64,000 nt of DNA from contig JADHMP010000003.1 in the NCBI GenBank assembly GCA_016779985.1, positions 148,934 to 212,933 on the forward strand. Direction: 5' to 3'. Shown one piece after another: positions 19,401 to 27,637 of the stretch. Within the stretch, counting starts at the first letter, position 1. Every line of letters starts with the position of its first letter. Made by a program: the position numbers and the translations under genes. Under the pieces are notes generated by a model. It was not told the origin of the DNA. It saw only the letters and a list, made by a program, of their open reading frames with translations, and ran no database searches. The DNA comes from JADHMP01 sp016779985. Its GTDB lineage: Bacteria > Bacteroidota > Bacteroidia > Flavobacteriales > Flavobacteriaceae.

Positions 19401-22400
19401 ATATTTTATAGTAGAACCCCACCGACTGGTATTAATAATAACGATATTTCTGATAATACCACGAGGCGGATTTTTATTAAGGAAATTTTTCCTGAACAAG
19501 ATTTAGTACAGGGAAACACAACAGTACAAAACACCTTAGATTTAGCTTATTATCCAGATGAGAAAGGCCCTTATAATAATTCACCAATTGAATCATTTGA
19601 AGAAAAATCCAAAGAACATTGGGCTGGAATTACACGTTCAATTAATGCTACCAATTTTGAACAAGCTAATGTAGAGTTTATTGAATTTTGGTTGCTAGAC
19701 ACGTTTTCTGATCTTGAAGCTGATGAAGATGAATTAGGCGACCTTGTTTTTCACTTAGGAAATATTTCTGAGGACATTCTAGATGATGGACGAAAACAAT
19801 TTGAAAACGGACTGCCTGGAGCCACAGAAAATACCGCTACTTATGAGACAGAGTGGGGCAAAGTGCCTGCCACTCAATCGTTGGTATATGCATTCAATAC
19901 TGAAGCTGAAGATAGAGAAAGACAAGATGTTGGTTTAGATGGACTTTCTGATAGTGAGGAATTCAATATTTACAACAATGGACCCACCAATGACCCCGCC
20001 GGAGACAATTATGAATATTATATTAAAGCTTCAGGAAATATTTTAGAACGGTATAAAAATTATAATGGCACAGATGGCAATACTCCAATTAGTTTTTCCG
20101 ATACCGATCGAGGAAATACCACAGAACCCGATACGGAAGATATCAATCGAGATCAAAGTATGAATACGATAGATAGCTATTTTGAATATAGGATACCTAT
20201 TCGAAAATCTATGGCAGTTGGAAATCACCCTTTTGTGACTGATGTACGAGATAATGTAAAAGTTCTAGTGCCAAACGGAGATGAAATTAACACACGTTGG
20301 TTACAATTTAAAATTCCAATCCAAAAAGGGTATTATGAAGAAACTATTTATGAACCCTATTTTAAATCTGTCAATGCCATAGAAGACCTCCGATCGATTC
20401 GATTTATGCGCATGTTGTTACATAAATTTGATCAGCCAGTAGTTTTTCGTTTTGGCACATTAGATTTAGTTCGTGGAGATTGGCGCCAATATACCAAACA
20501 GCTAAATGAAGAGGTGCTTGGCAATCAAAATACTACAGTAGACATAAGCACTGTGAACATATTAGAAAATGAAAACAGAATACCTGTCAATTATGTTTTA
20601 CCCCCAGATATTCAACGAGAACAAATCAATAATAACAACACCATCGTTCGTCAAAACGAACAATCTCTTGCCTTTCGGATATGTGACTTGCAACCTATGG
20701 ATGCAAGGGGTATTTTTAAAAACGTGAATTTGGATATGCGTCAATACAAAAAGATTAGAATGTTTATTCATGCTGAATCCATTCCAGGAAACCCACCCTT
20801 GCCTGACGCCGAAGGAGATTCTGAATACGACAATCGATTGGTTGCATTTTTACGTTTAGGAACCGACAATAAAGACAACTATTATCAAATTGAAATTCCA
20901 TTAAAACCAACTCCTTATACTGAAAATACTTCAAACCGATTAAGTGCAGATGAAGTTTGGATTCCTGACCAAAATGAACTTGTAGTTGCCACTTCACTTT
21001 TATCTAAATTAAAGAGTAAAGCCCTTATTGGCAACGCACAAGGTAAAGCCCTTTATTTTGATGAAGCGCTTAATCCAATTTCGGAATTTACTCCAATAAG
21101 CAGTTTGCCTGGAGAAAAAAAATACAAATTATCAATTAGAGGAAACCCAACTCTTGGTGCAATTAGAACACTCATGATAGGTGTAAAAAACCCATCAGAA
21201 GAACTTGGGAATACCCTTTGTGGAGAGGTTTGGTTTAATGAACTTCGCCTTTCTGGAATTGAAGATGAAGGCGGTTGGGCAGCAGTGGGTGGTCTCGATG
21301 CAAATATTGCAGATTTCGCAAATATATCTGCCACAGGACGCTATGCTACCATTGGTTTTGGAAATGTAGATCAAACTCCAAATCAACGAGCTCGTGAAGA
21401 CCTCTTGCAATATGACCTTGTCACAAATATGAATTTGGGTCAATTGGTTCCAGAAAATTGGGGGCTCGAAATTCCATTAAACTTTGCCGCAGGAGAAACC
21501 ATCATTTCACCAGAATATGATCCTTTTTATCAAGACATTAAACTCAAAGATAGATTGGCTTCTGCAGATCGTAAATCGTTGAAAGACACTATTAAAAGAC
21601 AAGCTCAAGACTATACCAGACGTAAGAGTATTAGTATGATAGGAGTAAGGAAAAGAAGAACTGGTTCAGGGGAATCTAAAATATATAGCCCAGAAAATTT
21701 TAATTTTTCTTATGCTTACAATGCACTTGAACATCGTGATTTTGAGTTAGAAAATTTGCAGGAGGAAGAGCTTGTGTTAGGGGCAAATTACACTTATGCC
21801 TTTAAACAGAAGGACATTAGTCCTTTTCAAAAAACAAAAGCCTTTCAGCAAAAAAAATATTGGGAATGGTTGAAGGCACTAAACTTTAGTCTACTACCAA
21901 ACGCACTAAATTTCAATGCCAACTTGAACAGAGCACTTTACAGCCAAAAATTTAGACAGGTTTATTTTGAAGGTGTAGATGCGTCTTTGCAGAGAGAATT
22001 ACCCAATCTTCAACAACACAATTTTCTATTTGATTATAACTACACTTGGACCCACAATCTGACTCGTTCTCTACGGCTCACTTTTGATGCTAACACAAGT
22101 AATATAGTTAGAGATCGTGAGGCTTTAGACCAACAAGATGAAACAGAATCTAGAGTGTATAACCTTTGGTCTGGACTGACTAATTTTGGAGAACTTAACA
22201 GACATTTTCATACTCTAAGTTTAAACTATAGATTGCCTTTCCAATATATTCCTTTCTTAAGATTTATTGATGCGACTTATAATTATAAGGCAGATTATAG
22301 TTGGCAAAGAGGATCAGAGGCCTTAGAACAAGTTGAAGGACCCAACGGAGAAATTTTAGGACGTGTAAATACGTTACAAAACGGTAACACAAAAACGATA

Positions 22401-23873
22401 ACAGGGAACCTTTCTTTCCAAAAATTATATACTGTCTTTGGCATAAAGTCACCCAATCAAAGAACCCCAGCTAGGGGGAATTTGAGTAGGACTTTAGATT
22501 CTGTTTCCAAAAAAAGGAGTAATACGCTTAGGAAAGCAGTGACCACTTTGTTGTCGGTATTAAATAAAATCAAAAGAGTTCAATTCAACTATTCTGAAAA
22601 CAATGGAACTTTATTGCCTGGATATCTTCCAGCGGTAGGTTTTGCAGGCGGTTTACAACCCACTCTTGGGTTCACCTTAGGGAGTCAAGCAGACTTGCGC
22701 TACACTTTAGCTCAAAGAGGGTGGCTAACAAGTTTTCCTAACTTTAATGAAACTCTACAACAAATTCACTCCAGTAAATTCAATCTTTCAGGACAACTTG
22801 TACCCCTTGAGGGTTTGCTGATTGACTTCTACGTAGAACGAAATTTTTCTGAAAATAGTAATGAAAACTTCTTGGTTAGGAACAATGAATATTTACCTCT
22901 CAACACAAATGTTTTTGGCAATTTAGGGGTTTCAACCGTAATGATTAAAACTAGTTTTAGTCAAAGTAGTGGACAATTTAATCCAACATTTGAAACCTTT
23001 AGAGAGAATAGACTTATTGTTGCTGATCGCTTGGCTTCACAAAATCAGCCTATTACTGAAAGAGATGAAACTGGTTTTCCGAAGGGGTATGGAAAATCAC
23101 AACAAGATGTTGTGCTACACTCTTTCTTAGCGGCCTATTTGGGTGCCGATCCAAATAAAGTGGTATTAGAACCAATCAAAAGAATTGGACTACCCAATTG
23201 GAATTTAAAATATTCTGGCTTAAATAAAATACCTTCTTTATCTAAAATATTTTCAAGGTTCTCACTCAATCATGGCTATAGAGCAAGTTATACCATCAAT
23301 AACTTTCAAACCAATTTTGACTATGATGCCGATTTTCCTTTGAATACCGATGTGGCAGGAAACATCATACCGGAGCGGCTTTTTTCAAATGTAACTCTGG
23401 TGGAACAATTCAATCCATTAATGCAATTGGATATGGAATTGAAAAATAATTTTAAGTTTTTAATTGAAATCAATCGTGATCGCTCCCTTTCCTTGAGTTT
23501 GGATAACAATTTATTAACGGAAGTGAGTGGTAACGAATATGTAGGGGGTTTAGGATATCGATTTAGGGATCTTCGTATGCGCACCAATTTTAATGGAAGA
23601 AGGATCATTCTCAAAGGAGATTTAAATATTAAAGCCGATTTGTCTTATCGAAACAACATTACAGTACTACGAAACCTCGAATATGACAACAATCAAGTTA
23701 CCGCAGGGCAAAAAATATTCATTTTAAAAATCACTGCAAACTATGCACTTTCAAGAAATGTTATGGCCACTTTTTTCTATGATCATAATTTTTCCAAGTT
23801 TGCGATTTCTACAGCATTTCCACAAACAAGCATTCGTTCTGGCTTCACTTTACGGTATAATTTTGGAAATTAA
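16434..23873 (+). CDS. sprA: Type IX secretion translocon protein SprA (Sov)
   Basis: A 2,479-residue outer-membrane protein. SprA forms the very large beta-barrel through which type IX cargo crosses the outer membrane, and in Flavobacterium it is needed for gliding and protease secretion. The start is TTG: no in-frame ATG lies near, and the TTG gives a signal peptide (about residues 14-34) ending LLWAQ. A conserved N-terminal part precedes long stretches of alternating polar and aromatic residues typical of barrel strands, and the C-terminus ends in the strand SGFTLRYNFGN. Length and order after ruvA and before gcvH match known sprA loci. A cognate cargo (the protease near 57 kb) and a PorG-like protein (near 46 kb) are in the same window. 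Confidence 0.95.
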   Translation: MIGKIQLLNKHCSFSFRKLLILCFILCNGLLWAQDNVQSGADLGKIKIPLPQSIVSKYTYDPTTERYIFSEEIEGYPVGTPLVLTLEEFEALVLKEQMESYFQEKIAALSGKSSNLEESQKNLLPEVYVNNKFFQTIFGSNSIDVVPQGSIGIDLGVRYQKTDNPISSPRDRRNFGFDFDQQISLSLLGNIGERLQIIANYDTESTFDFQNLIKIRFNPPTLADATEILPDNYGRQIGAFQNRFEQAQGTINEVREGVNEAKVAIEQTKQKIESLKNKVNNLPNSTAQVSNRVSNFLNGKVTEDGILQNIDIGNVSMPINSNLIQGAQSLFGVRTDLKFGRTTISSVFSEQRSQSQNITTQGGGTLQEFDLFALDYEEDRHYFLAQYFRDNYDAFLKTYPYINSPIQITRIEVWVTNIGARTQNVRNIVALQDLAEANPEKTRLDKISTPFFTESNRNAPPDNGVNRLDPETIGFGGLITESIRDIATVKNSFGSASAKVREGYDYAVLESARKLSPQEYSYHPQLGYISLNQRLSNDEILGVAFQYTYLGKVFQVGEFANGGVPGTEITSNQNNPQQAPVVQTNNLVVKMLKSSVNDVRQPVWDLMMKNIYNTGAFQLSEEDFKLSILYTDPSPINYMTAVNNKIWPKELEQQVLLNTFQLDRLNVYQDLTAKGDGFFDYVPGITIDPKFGRIIFPQVEPFGEFLFDLLDDPNTSKENYDQVNSFNSNQKKYVFREMYALTKAAALEAIEKNKFQLKGRYKSEGGDGIPIGAFNVPRGSVRVTAGGRLLQEGLDYTVNYEIGRVKILDEGLKASNIPIDISVENNSFFNQQNKRFSGINIIHQLNERVYFGATLVNLSENPLTQKANYGTEPVNNTMMGFNTNFSTEIPFLTRMANKITTVKSSTPSQLSFRGEVAALRARNPRNTQLQGETNVYIDDFEGAQTNIDIKGFNAWNLSSVPINGVLGAEEKGLARGYGRSKLAWYSIDRIFYSRTPPTGINNNDISDNTTRRIFIKEIFPEQDLVQGNTTVQNTLDLAYYPDEKGPYNNSPIESFEEKSKEHWAGITRSINATNFEQANVEFIEFWLLDTFSDLEADEDELGDLVFHLGNISEDILDDGRKQFENGLPGATENTATYETEWGKVPATQSLVYAFNTEAEDRERQDVGLDGLSDSEEFNIYNNGPTNDPAGDNYEYYIKASGNILERYKNYNGTDGNTPISFSDTDRGNTTEPDTEDINRDQSMNTIDSYFEYRIPIRKSMAVGNHPFVTDVRDNVKVLVPNGDEINTRWLQFKIPIQKGYYEETIYEPYFKSVNAIEDLRSIRFMRMLLHKFDQPVVFRFGTLDLVRGDWRQYTKQLNEEVLGNQNTTVDISTVNILENENRIPVNYVLPPDIQREQINNNNTIVRQNEQSLAFRICDLQPMDARGIFKNVNLDMRQYKKIRMFIHAESIPGNPPLPDAEGDSEYDNRLVAFLRLGTDNKDNYYQIEIPLKPTPYTENTSNRLSADEVWIPDQNELVVATSLLSKLKSKALIGNAQGKALYFDEALNPISEFTPISSLPGEKKYKLSIRGNPTLGAIRTLMIGVKNPSEELGNTLCGEVWFNELRLSGIEDEGGWAAVGGLDANIADFANISATGRYATIGFGNVDQTPNQRAREDLLQYDLVTNMNLGQLVPENWGLEIPLNFAAGETIISPEYDPFYQDIKLKDRLASADRKSLKDTIKRQAQDYTRRKSISMIGVRKRRTGSGESKIYSPENFNFSYAYNALEHRDFELENLQEEELVLGANYTYAFKQKDISPFQKTKAFQQKKYWEWLKALNFSLLPNALNFNANLNRALYSQKFRQVYFEGVDASLQRELPNLQQHNFLFDYNYTWTHNLTRSLRLTFDANTSNIVRDREALDQQDETESRVYNLWSGLTNFGELNRHFHTLSLNYRLPFQYIPFLRFIDATYNYKADYSWQRGSEALEQVEGPNGEILGRVNTLQNGNTKTITGNLSFQKLYTVFGIKSPNQRTPARGNLSRTLDSVSKKRSNTLRKAVTTLLSVLNKIKRVQFNYSENNGTLLPGYLPAVGFAGGLQPTLGFTLGSQADLRYTLAQRGWLTSFPNFNETLQQIHSSKFNLSGQLVPLEGLLIDFYVERNFSENSNENFLVRNNEYLPLNTNVFGNLGVSTVMIKTSFSQSSGQFNPTFETFRENRLIVADRLASQNQPITERDETGFPKGYGKSQQDVVLHSFLAAYLGADPNKVVLEPIKRIGLPNWNLKYSGLNKIPSLSKIFSRFSLNHGYRASYTINNFQTNFDYDADFPLNTDVAGNIIPERLFSNVTLVEQFNPLMQLDMELKNNFKFLIEINRDRSLSLSLDNNLLTEVSGNEYVGGLGYRFRDLRMRTNFNGRRIILKGDLNIKADLSYRNNITVLRNLEYDNNQVTAGQKIFILKITANYALSRNVMATFFYDHNFSKFAISTAFPQTSIRSGFTLRYNFGN

Positions 23874-23878
23874 GTGCA

Positions 23879-23892
23879 TCTCTAGCTAGAGA
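23879..23892. repeat. 14-base perfect palindrome upstream of gcvH
   Basis: TCTCTAGCTAGAGA is a perfect inverted repeat with no loop, 6 bases after the sprA stop. It covers the place where the -33 region of the gcvH promoter would be. It has no T run, so it is not a normal terminator; an operator is possible. Confidence 0.4.
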
Positions 23893-23900
23893 AAAACTCC

Positions 23901-23908
23901 TACATTTG
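23901..23908 (+). promoter_or_regulatory. -7 box of the gcvH promoter
   Basis: TACATTTG matches the Bacteroidota TAnnTTTG consensus exactly and lies 17 bases before the gcvH ATG. No clear TTTG -33 element is visible at the right distance; a palindrome lies there instead. Confidence 0.5.
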
Positions 23909-23925
23909 TTTTTTAATTTTTTCTC

Positions 23926-24306
23926 ATGAATATCCCAGACCATTTAAAATATACTAAAGACCACGAATGGATAAAAGTGGAAGGAAACCTAGCTCTTGTT
24001 GGTATTACAGACTTTGCTCAATCTGAACTAGGTGATATTGTTTATGTTGAGATTGAAACATTAGATGAAAAATTAGAGGCTGAGGAAGTTTTTGGCACTG
24101 TAGAAGCCGTCAAAACTGTTTCAGACCTATTTATGCCTCTTGAGGGCACTGTGGTTGAAGTCAACAAAGCTTTAGAAGCAACGCCTGAATTAGTCAATGA
24201 AATGCCCTACGAATCTGGGTGGATGATCAAAATTAAGTTTGAAAACCCTTCAGCCCTAGAACATTTATTAGATGCTAAAGCATATCGGGAGCTTATTTCG
24301 AGTTGA
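23926..24306 (+). CDS. gcvH: Glycine cleavage system H protein
   Basis: A 126-residue cytoplasmic protein of typical length. The lipoylation site is in FGTVEAVKTVSDLFMPLEG, where the Lys after AV carries the lipoyl arm that shuttles the aminomethyl group between the P and T proteins of glycine cleavage. The N-terminus (IPDHLKYTKDHEWI) is also classic. It follows sprA, as in many flavobacteria, but appears to have its own promoter. gcvP and gcvT are not in the window. In several relatives a VanZ-like gene follows; here only a 189-base gap without a gene is seen before the TonB pair. Confidence 0.97.
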   Translation: MNIPDHLKYTKDHEWIKVEGNLALVGITDFAQSELGDIVYVEIETLDEKLEAEEVFGTVEAVKTVSDLFMPLEGTVVEVNKALEATPELVNEMPYESGWMIKIKFENPSALEHLLDAKAYRELISS

Positions 24307-24495
24307 TTGTTTTATTTCCTAATTCATCCCATCAAGTTCAGTTTTCCTTTGAATATTTTAGTGTTGAAACTATAGGGTCTTTATATCTTTCGTGCCTATA
24401 TTCTCATAATATTTATTTTTGATTAAAAGGCTAGGTGATTTTTTCCTTGTTTTTTTTATAAAATTTTATAGTTTAGCATACTAAGATTTCGATAG

Positions 24496-25206
24496 ATGAA
24501 ACCCAAGAAAAATTCAAAAGTAGATTTAAGCAAGAATAGTAGTCTCTATTTTGTCATTGGGCTTGCCGCCATATTACTAATTACTTGGCAAGCCATAGAG
24601 TGGAAAACCTATGACAAAAGCCTATACGGCTATGAAGCCTTAGATGTTGATGATGAAGACGATGAGGAAATTCCTATCACAGAACAAATTAAAACTCCAC
24701 CCCCGCCGCCGCCACCACCACCTGCACCAGAGGTAATAGAAGTGGTTGAAGATGAAGAAGAAGTTGAAGAAACAGTAATCGAATCTACTGAAACTGATGA
24801 AGAAGAAATTATTGAGGTGGAAGAGGTTGAAATAGAAGAAGAAATTGAAGATATTGATGTGCCGTTTGCAGTGATCGAAGATGTTCCAATTTTTCCTGGA
24901 TGCGAAAAAGTAAAAAAATCTGAAAGACGCGCTTGTTTCCAAGAACGAATGAATAGTCATATCAGAAAAAATTTCCGCTATCCTGAAATTGCTCAGGAGA
25001 TGGGCATCCAAGGGAGAGTTTATGTTAATTTCGTTATTGGTAAAGATGGAGCAATTACAAACATCAGAATGCGTGGTCCAGACAAAAACCTAGAAAAAGA
25101 GGCTCAACGCATCATTTCAAAATTGCCACAAATGACTCCAGGAAAACAAAGAGGAAGACCTGTGAGAGTCCCTTTTAGTATTCCTATCACATTTAGGTTG
25201 CAATAA
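24496..25206 (+). CDS. TonB-family energy transducer (tandem copy 1)
   Basis: A 236-residue protein with one N-terminal membrane helix (about residues 16-36), a run of nine prolines near 68-76, a strongly acidic Glu/Asp/Val/Ile linker to about residue 125, and a C-terminal TonB domain (about 150-236, with FRYPEIAQEMGIQGRVYVNF and a final FSIPITFRLQ). Such proteins pass proton-motive energy from ExbB/ExbD to TonB-dependent receptors. The linker is acidic rather than the Pro/Lys type of enteric TonB. It is the same length as the next gene and differs by scattered substitutions only. A strong terminator follows, so the two copies are separate units. exbB and exbD are not nearby. Confidence 0.9.
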   Translation: MKPKKNSKVDLSKNSSLYFVIGLAAILLITWQAIEWKTYDKSLYGYEALDVDDEDDEEIPITEQIKTPPPPPPPPPAPEVIEVVEDEEEVEETVIESTETDEEEIIEVEEVEIEEEIEDIDVPFAVIEDVPIFPGCEKVKKSERRACFQERMNSHIRKNFRYPEIAQEMGIQGRVYVNFVIGKDGAITNIRMRGPDKNLEKEAQRIISKLPQMTPGKQRGRPVRVPFSIPITFRLQ

Positions 25207-25224
25207 ACAAGCTCATACAAATTT

Positions 25225-25252
25225 AAACCCGATAGTTTCTTCGGGTTTTTTT
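25225..25252 (+). terminator. Rho-independent terminator between the two tonB-like genes
   Basis: Perfect 8-base stem AAACCCGA (25225-25232) with TCGGGTTT (25241-25248), an 8-base loop, and a T run to 25252. It begins 19 bases after the first TonB stop. Confidence 0.9.
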
Positions 25253-25317
25253 ATATCTGTTTAGAACCCAATGGTATAATATTTGCGTATATTTAGGAGA
25301 ACCCAAATCTCCTCTCC

Positions 25318-26028
25318 ATGAAATCTAAAAAAAACCCCAAAGTCGACCTTAAAAAAAATTCAAGTTTATATTTTGTAATCGGTTTGTGTCTAATCTTGTT
25401 TCTCACCTGGCAGGCCATAGAATGGAAATCGTATGATAAAAGCCTCTATGACTATGAGGCCTTAGATGTAGAAAATGATGAGGATGAAGAAATCCCTATC
25501 ACAGAACAAATCAAAACGCCACCACCGCCACCGCCACCGCCAGCAGCTCCAGTTGTTATTGAAATAGTTGAAGACGAAGAGGATGTTGAAGAAACAGTTA
25601 TAGAATCTACTGAAACTGATGAGGAGGAAATAATAGAAGTGGAAGACGTAGAGATTGAAGAAGAGTATGATGATGTTGATGTCCCTTTTGCTGTAATTGA
25701 AGATGTTCCAATATTTCCTGGTTGTGAAAAAGTGAAAAAATCTAAAAGACGCGATTGTTTCCAAGAACAAATGAATAAACATATTAGAAAAAACTTCCGT
25801 TATCCAGAAATTGCTCAAGAGATGGGAATTCAAGGGCGGGTATATGTAAACTTTGTTATTGGAAAGGATGGGAACATTTCAAATATCAGAATGCGTGGGC
25901 CAGACAAAAATTTAGAAAATGAAGCAAACCGCATCATTTCCAAACTACCCAAAATGACACCAGGCAAGCAAAGAGGTAAAGCTGTTCGAGTTCCATTTAG
26001 TATTCCAATTACCTTCAAACTCCAATAA
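25318..26028 (+). CDS. TonB-family energy transducer (tandem copy 2)
   Basis: A 236-residue paralog of the preceding gene with the same layout and no gaps when aligned by eye: N-terminal helix with TWQAIEWKSYDKSLY, an eight-proline run ending in AAP, an acidic linker with ESTETDEEEIIEVE, the conserved VPIFPGCEKVKK, and the TonB C-terminal domain with RYPEIAQEMGIQGRVYVNF. Roughly four in five residues are identical. Differences cluster in the membrane helix (CLILFL versus AAILLI) and in the acidic linker. It needs its own promoter because a terminator lies upstream; only a weak box AATATTTG (25278-25285) is seen. The pair may serve different receptors or conditions. Confidence 0.9.
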   Translation: MKSKKNPKVDLKKNSSLYFVIGLCLILFLTWQAIEWKSYDKSLYDYEALDVENDEDEEIPITEQIKTPPPPPPPPAAPVVIEIVEDEEDVEETVIESTETDEEEIIEVEDVEIEEEYDDVDVPFAVIEDVPIFPGCEKVKKSKRRDCFQEQMNKHIRKNFRYPEIAQEMGIQGRVYVNFVIGKDGNISNIRMRGPDKNLENEANRIISKLPKMTPGKQRGKAVRVPFSIPITFKLQ

Positions 26029-26071
26029 AAAAAGCCTACAAAATAAGTTAGTGACTTTATCAAAAATTCCG

Positions 26072-26102
26072 TTGGACAATGCTAAGTGTAGTGTTATATT
26101 TG
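26072..26102 (+). promoter_or_regulatory. Promoter of the ctaB-cox operon
   Basis: TTG (26072-26074), a 20-base spacer, and a perfect -7 box TATATTTG (26095-26102), which fits the Bacteroidota sigma-A-type consensus well. The ATG of ctaB lies 18 bases after the box, so the leader is very short. Confidence 0.7.
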
Positions 26103-26120
26103 CACCTGATTGGATGATGC

Positions 26121-27026
26121 ATGATGCCACTTATTGAAGCCAAAAAATCAAATACACTACACCGCACCCTAAATGACTTTTTGCAGCTAACAAAGTTCAG
26201 ATTGGCTATTAGTGTTGTAATTTCTTCCTTAGCAGGCTATTTACTGGCTTCAGAACAAATAGAATGGGACATTATTTCTTTTCTCTTTTTGGGAGGATAT
26301 GCCATGGTTGGTGCTTCCAATGCTTTCAATCAGTGGATGGAGAGAGATTTGGATGCACTTATGTTAAGAACACAAAGCAGGCCATTGCCCAGCAAGCGGA
26401 TGCAAGAGTCTACTGCACTAACCATTGCGAGTGGATTAACTTTATTAGGGATTCTTTTTTTAGGTTTTGTCAACTTTAGAACCGCCTTTTTTGGGGCACT
26501 GTCAATTTTTATTTATGTCTGCATTTATACCCCTCTCAAACGTAAATCACCCTTAGCCGTTTTTGTGGGTGCTTTTCCAGGAGCCATCCCTTTTATGCTT
26601 GGGTGGGTGGCAGCAACTAATAAATTTGGAATAGAACCTGGAGTGTTATTTATGATACAATTTCTATGGCAATTCCCCCATTTTTGGGCTATTGGCTGGG
26701 TGTTAGATGAAGATTATAAAAAAGCAGGATTTAAACTACTGCCATCGGGAGAAACAGACCGCGTCACTGCTTTTCAAATAGTGTTTTATTCGCTTTGGGT
26801 AGTTGTAGTCTCTTTAATACCGGCTTTCCATTATACAGGACGATTGAGGCTTTCTTTTACAGCAGCTATTGCTATAGCCTTATTAGGCTCAGTGATGCTT
26901 TATTTTGCAATGATGCTAATGAAAAAAAAATCTAAAAAGGCTGCACAAAACCTTATTGGCGTGAGTATAGTATATATCACAGCCTTACAACTGATTTATG
27001 TGATTGATAAATATATGACAATATGA
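26121..27026 (+). CDS. ctaB: Protoheme IX farnesyltransferase
   Basis: A 301-residue multi-pass inner-membrane prenyltransferase that joins farnesyl diphosphate to heme B to make heme O for cytochrome oxidase. The signature loop NQWMERDLDALMLRTQSRPL (about 70-90), with its Asp-rich substrate site, is intact, and a second site appears at WVLDEDYKKAGFKLLP. The protein is of normal length with about eight or nine helices. It is the first gene of the oxidase biogenesis operon, directly behind a good promoter, and overlaps the next gene by ATGA. Confidence 0.96.
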   Translation: MMPLIEAKKSNTLHRTLNDFLQLTKFRLAISVVISSLAGYLLASEQIEWDIISFLFLGGYAMVGASNAFNQWMERDLDALMLRTQSRPLPSKRMQESTALTIASGLTLLGILFLGFVNFRTAFFGALSIFIYVCIYTPLKRKSPLAVFVGAFPGAIPFMLGWVAATNKFGIEPGVLFMIQFLWQFPHFWAIGWVLDEDYKKAGFKLLPSGETDRVTAFQIVFYSLWVVVVSLIPAFHYTGRLRLSFTAAIAIALLGSVMLYFAMMLMKKKSKKAAQNLIGVSIVYITALQLIYVIDKYMTI

Positions 27027-27601
27027 ATACTTCAGATTCTTTTGAAATAAAAAACAAACGTGCCAAAAAAATGATGCTCTGGATTGGTATGATCAGCATG
27101 AGTATGACCTTTGCAGGTCTAACAAGTGCCTACGTGGTGAGTAGTTCTCGTGCTGATTGGCTAGAACAAATCTCTTTGCCAACGGCATTTTCAATAAGCA
27201 CTTTAATTATTATTTTGAGCAGCATTAGTTTCCACTGGGCAAAGCATTATTTTGAAAAACAGCAATTTAAAAACAGTCAGATTTTGCTCCTATCTACATT
27301 ATTTTTAGCTACTCTATTTATCTATTTTCAGTTTAAAGGCTTCTCTGAAATTATTGAAATGGGCTATTACTTTACAGGGCCACAAAGTAGCATCAACACC
27401 TCTTACCTATATGTCTTAGTGTTGCTACACTTGGCACATTTAACAGCAGGATTTGTTGTTGTATTACGCTTGCTTTATCTAAGTTCAGTTGTCAAAAACA
27501 CAACAAAACACACCCTGGGTTTTGAGTTGGCAGTAACTTTCTGGCATTTTCTTGATTTACTTTGGGTATATTTATTTTTATTCGTTTCATTCTACAGTTA
27601 A
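27023..27601 (+). CDS. Heme-copper oxidase subunit III family protein (short form)
   Basis: A 192-residue membrane protein with five hydrophobic segments. It carries LTSAYVVSSSRADW after the first helix, the conserved YVLVLLHLAHLTAGF, and the C-terminal ELAVTFWHFLDLLWVYLFLF segment of subunit III proteins. It is shorter than the following cox3 paralog and lacks its long loop. Flavobacterial oxidase operons usually hold two subunit-III-like genes in this order. It is coupled to ctaB by a 4-base overlap and lies 36 bases before the second copy. Subunits I and II are elsewhere in the genome. Confidence 0.9.
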   Translation: MNTSDSFEIKNKRAKKMMLWIGMISMSMTFAGLTSAYVVSSSRADWLEQISLPTAFSISTLIIILSSISFHWAKHYFEKQQFKNSQILLLSTLFLATLFIYFQFKGFSEIIEMGYYFTGPQSSINTSYLYVLVLLHLAHLTAGFVVVLRLLYLSSVVKNTTKHTLGFELAVTFWHFLDLLWVYLFLFVSFYS

Positions 27602-27637
27602 AAATTAATAAATTTGTAATGAATTTAACTTGATACT

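Noticed and set aside
24307..24495. 189-base gap between gcvH and tonB as a possible remnant of a VanZ-like gene
   Set aside because: No VanZ-like residues could be read in any frame; only AT-rich sequence with weak promoter-like boxes is present.
24697..24723. CCN-rich tract as a microsatellite
   Set aside because: It encodes the polyproline stretch of TonB with mixed codons and has a counterpart in the second copy; it is coding.
24640..25011. 123-codon minus-strand frame inside the first TonB gene, with a matching one in the second
   Set aside because: Its Phe, Asn and Trp-rich sequence is the antisense of the acidic and proline tracts; its presence in both copies follows from the duplication.
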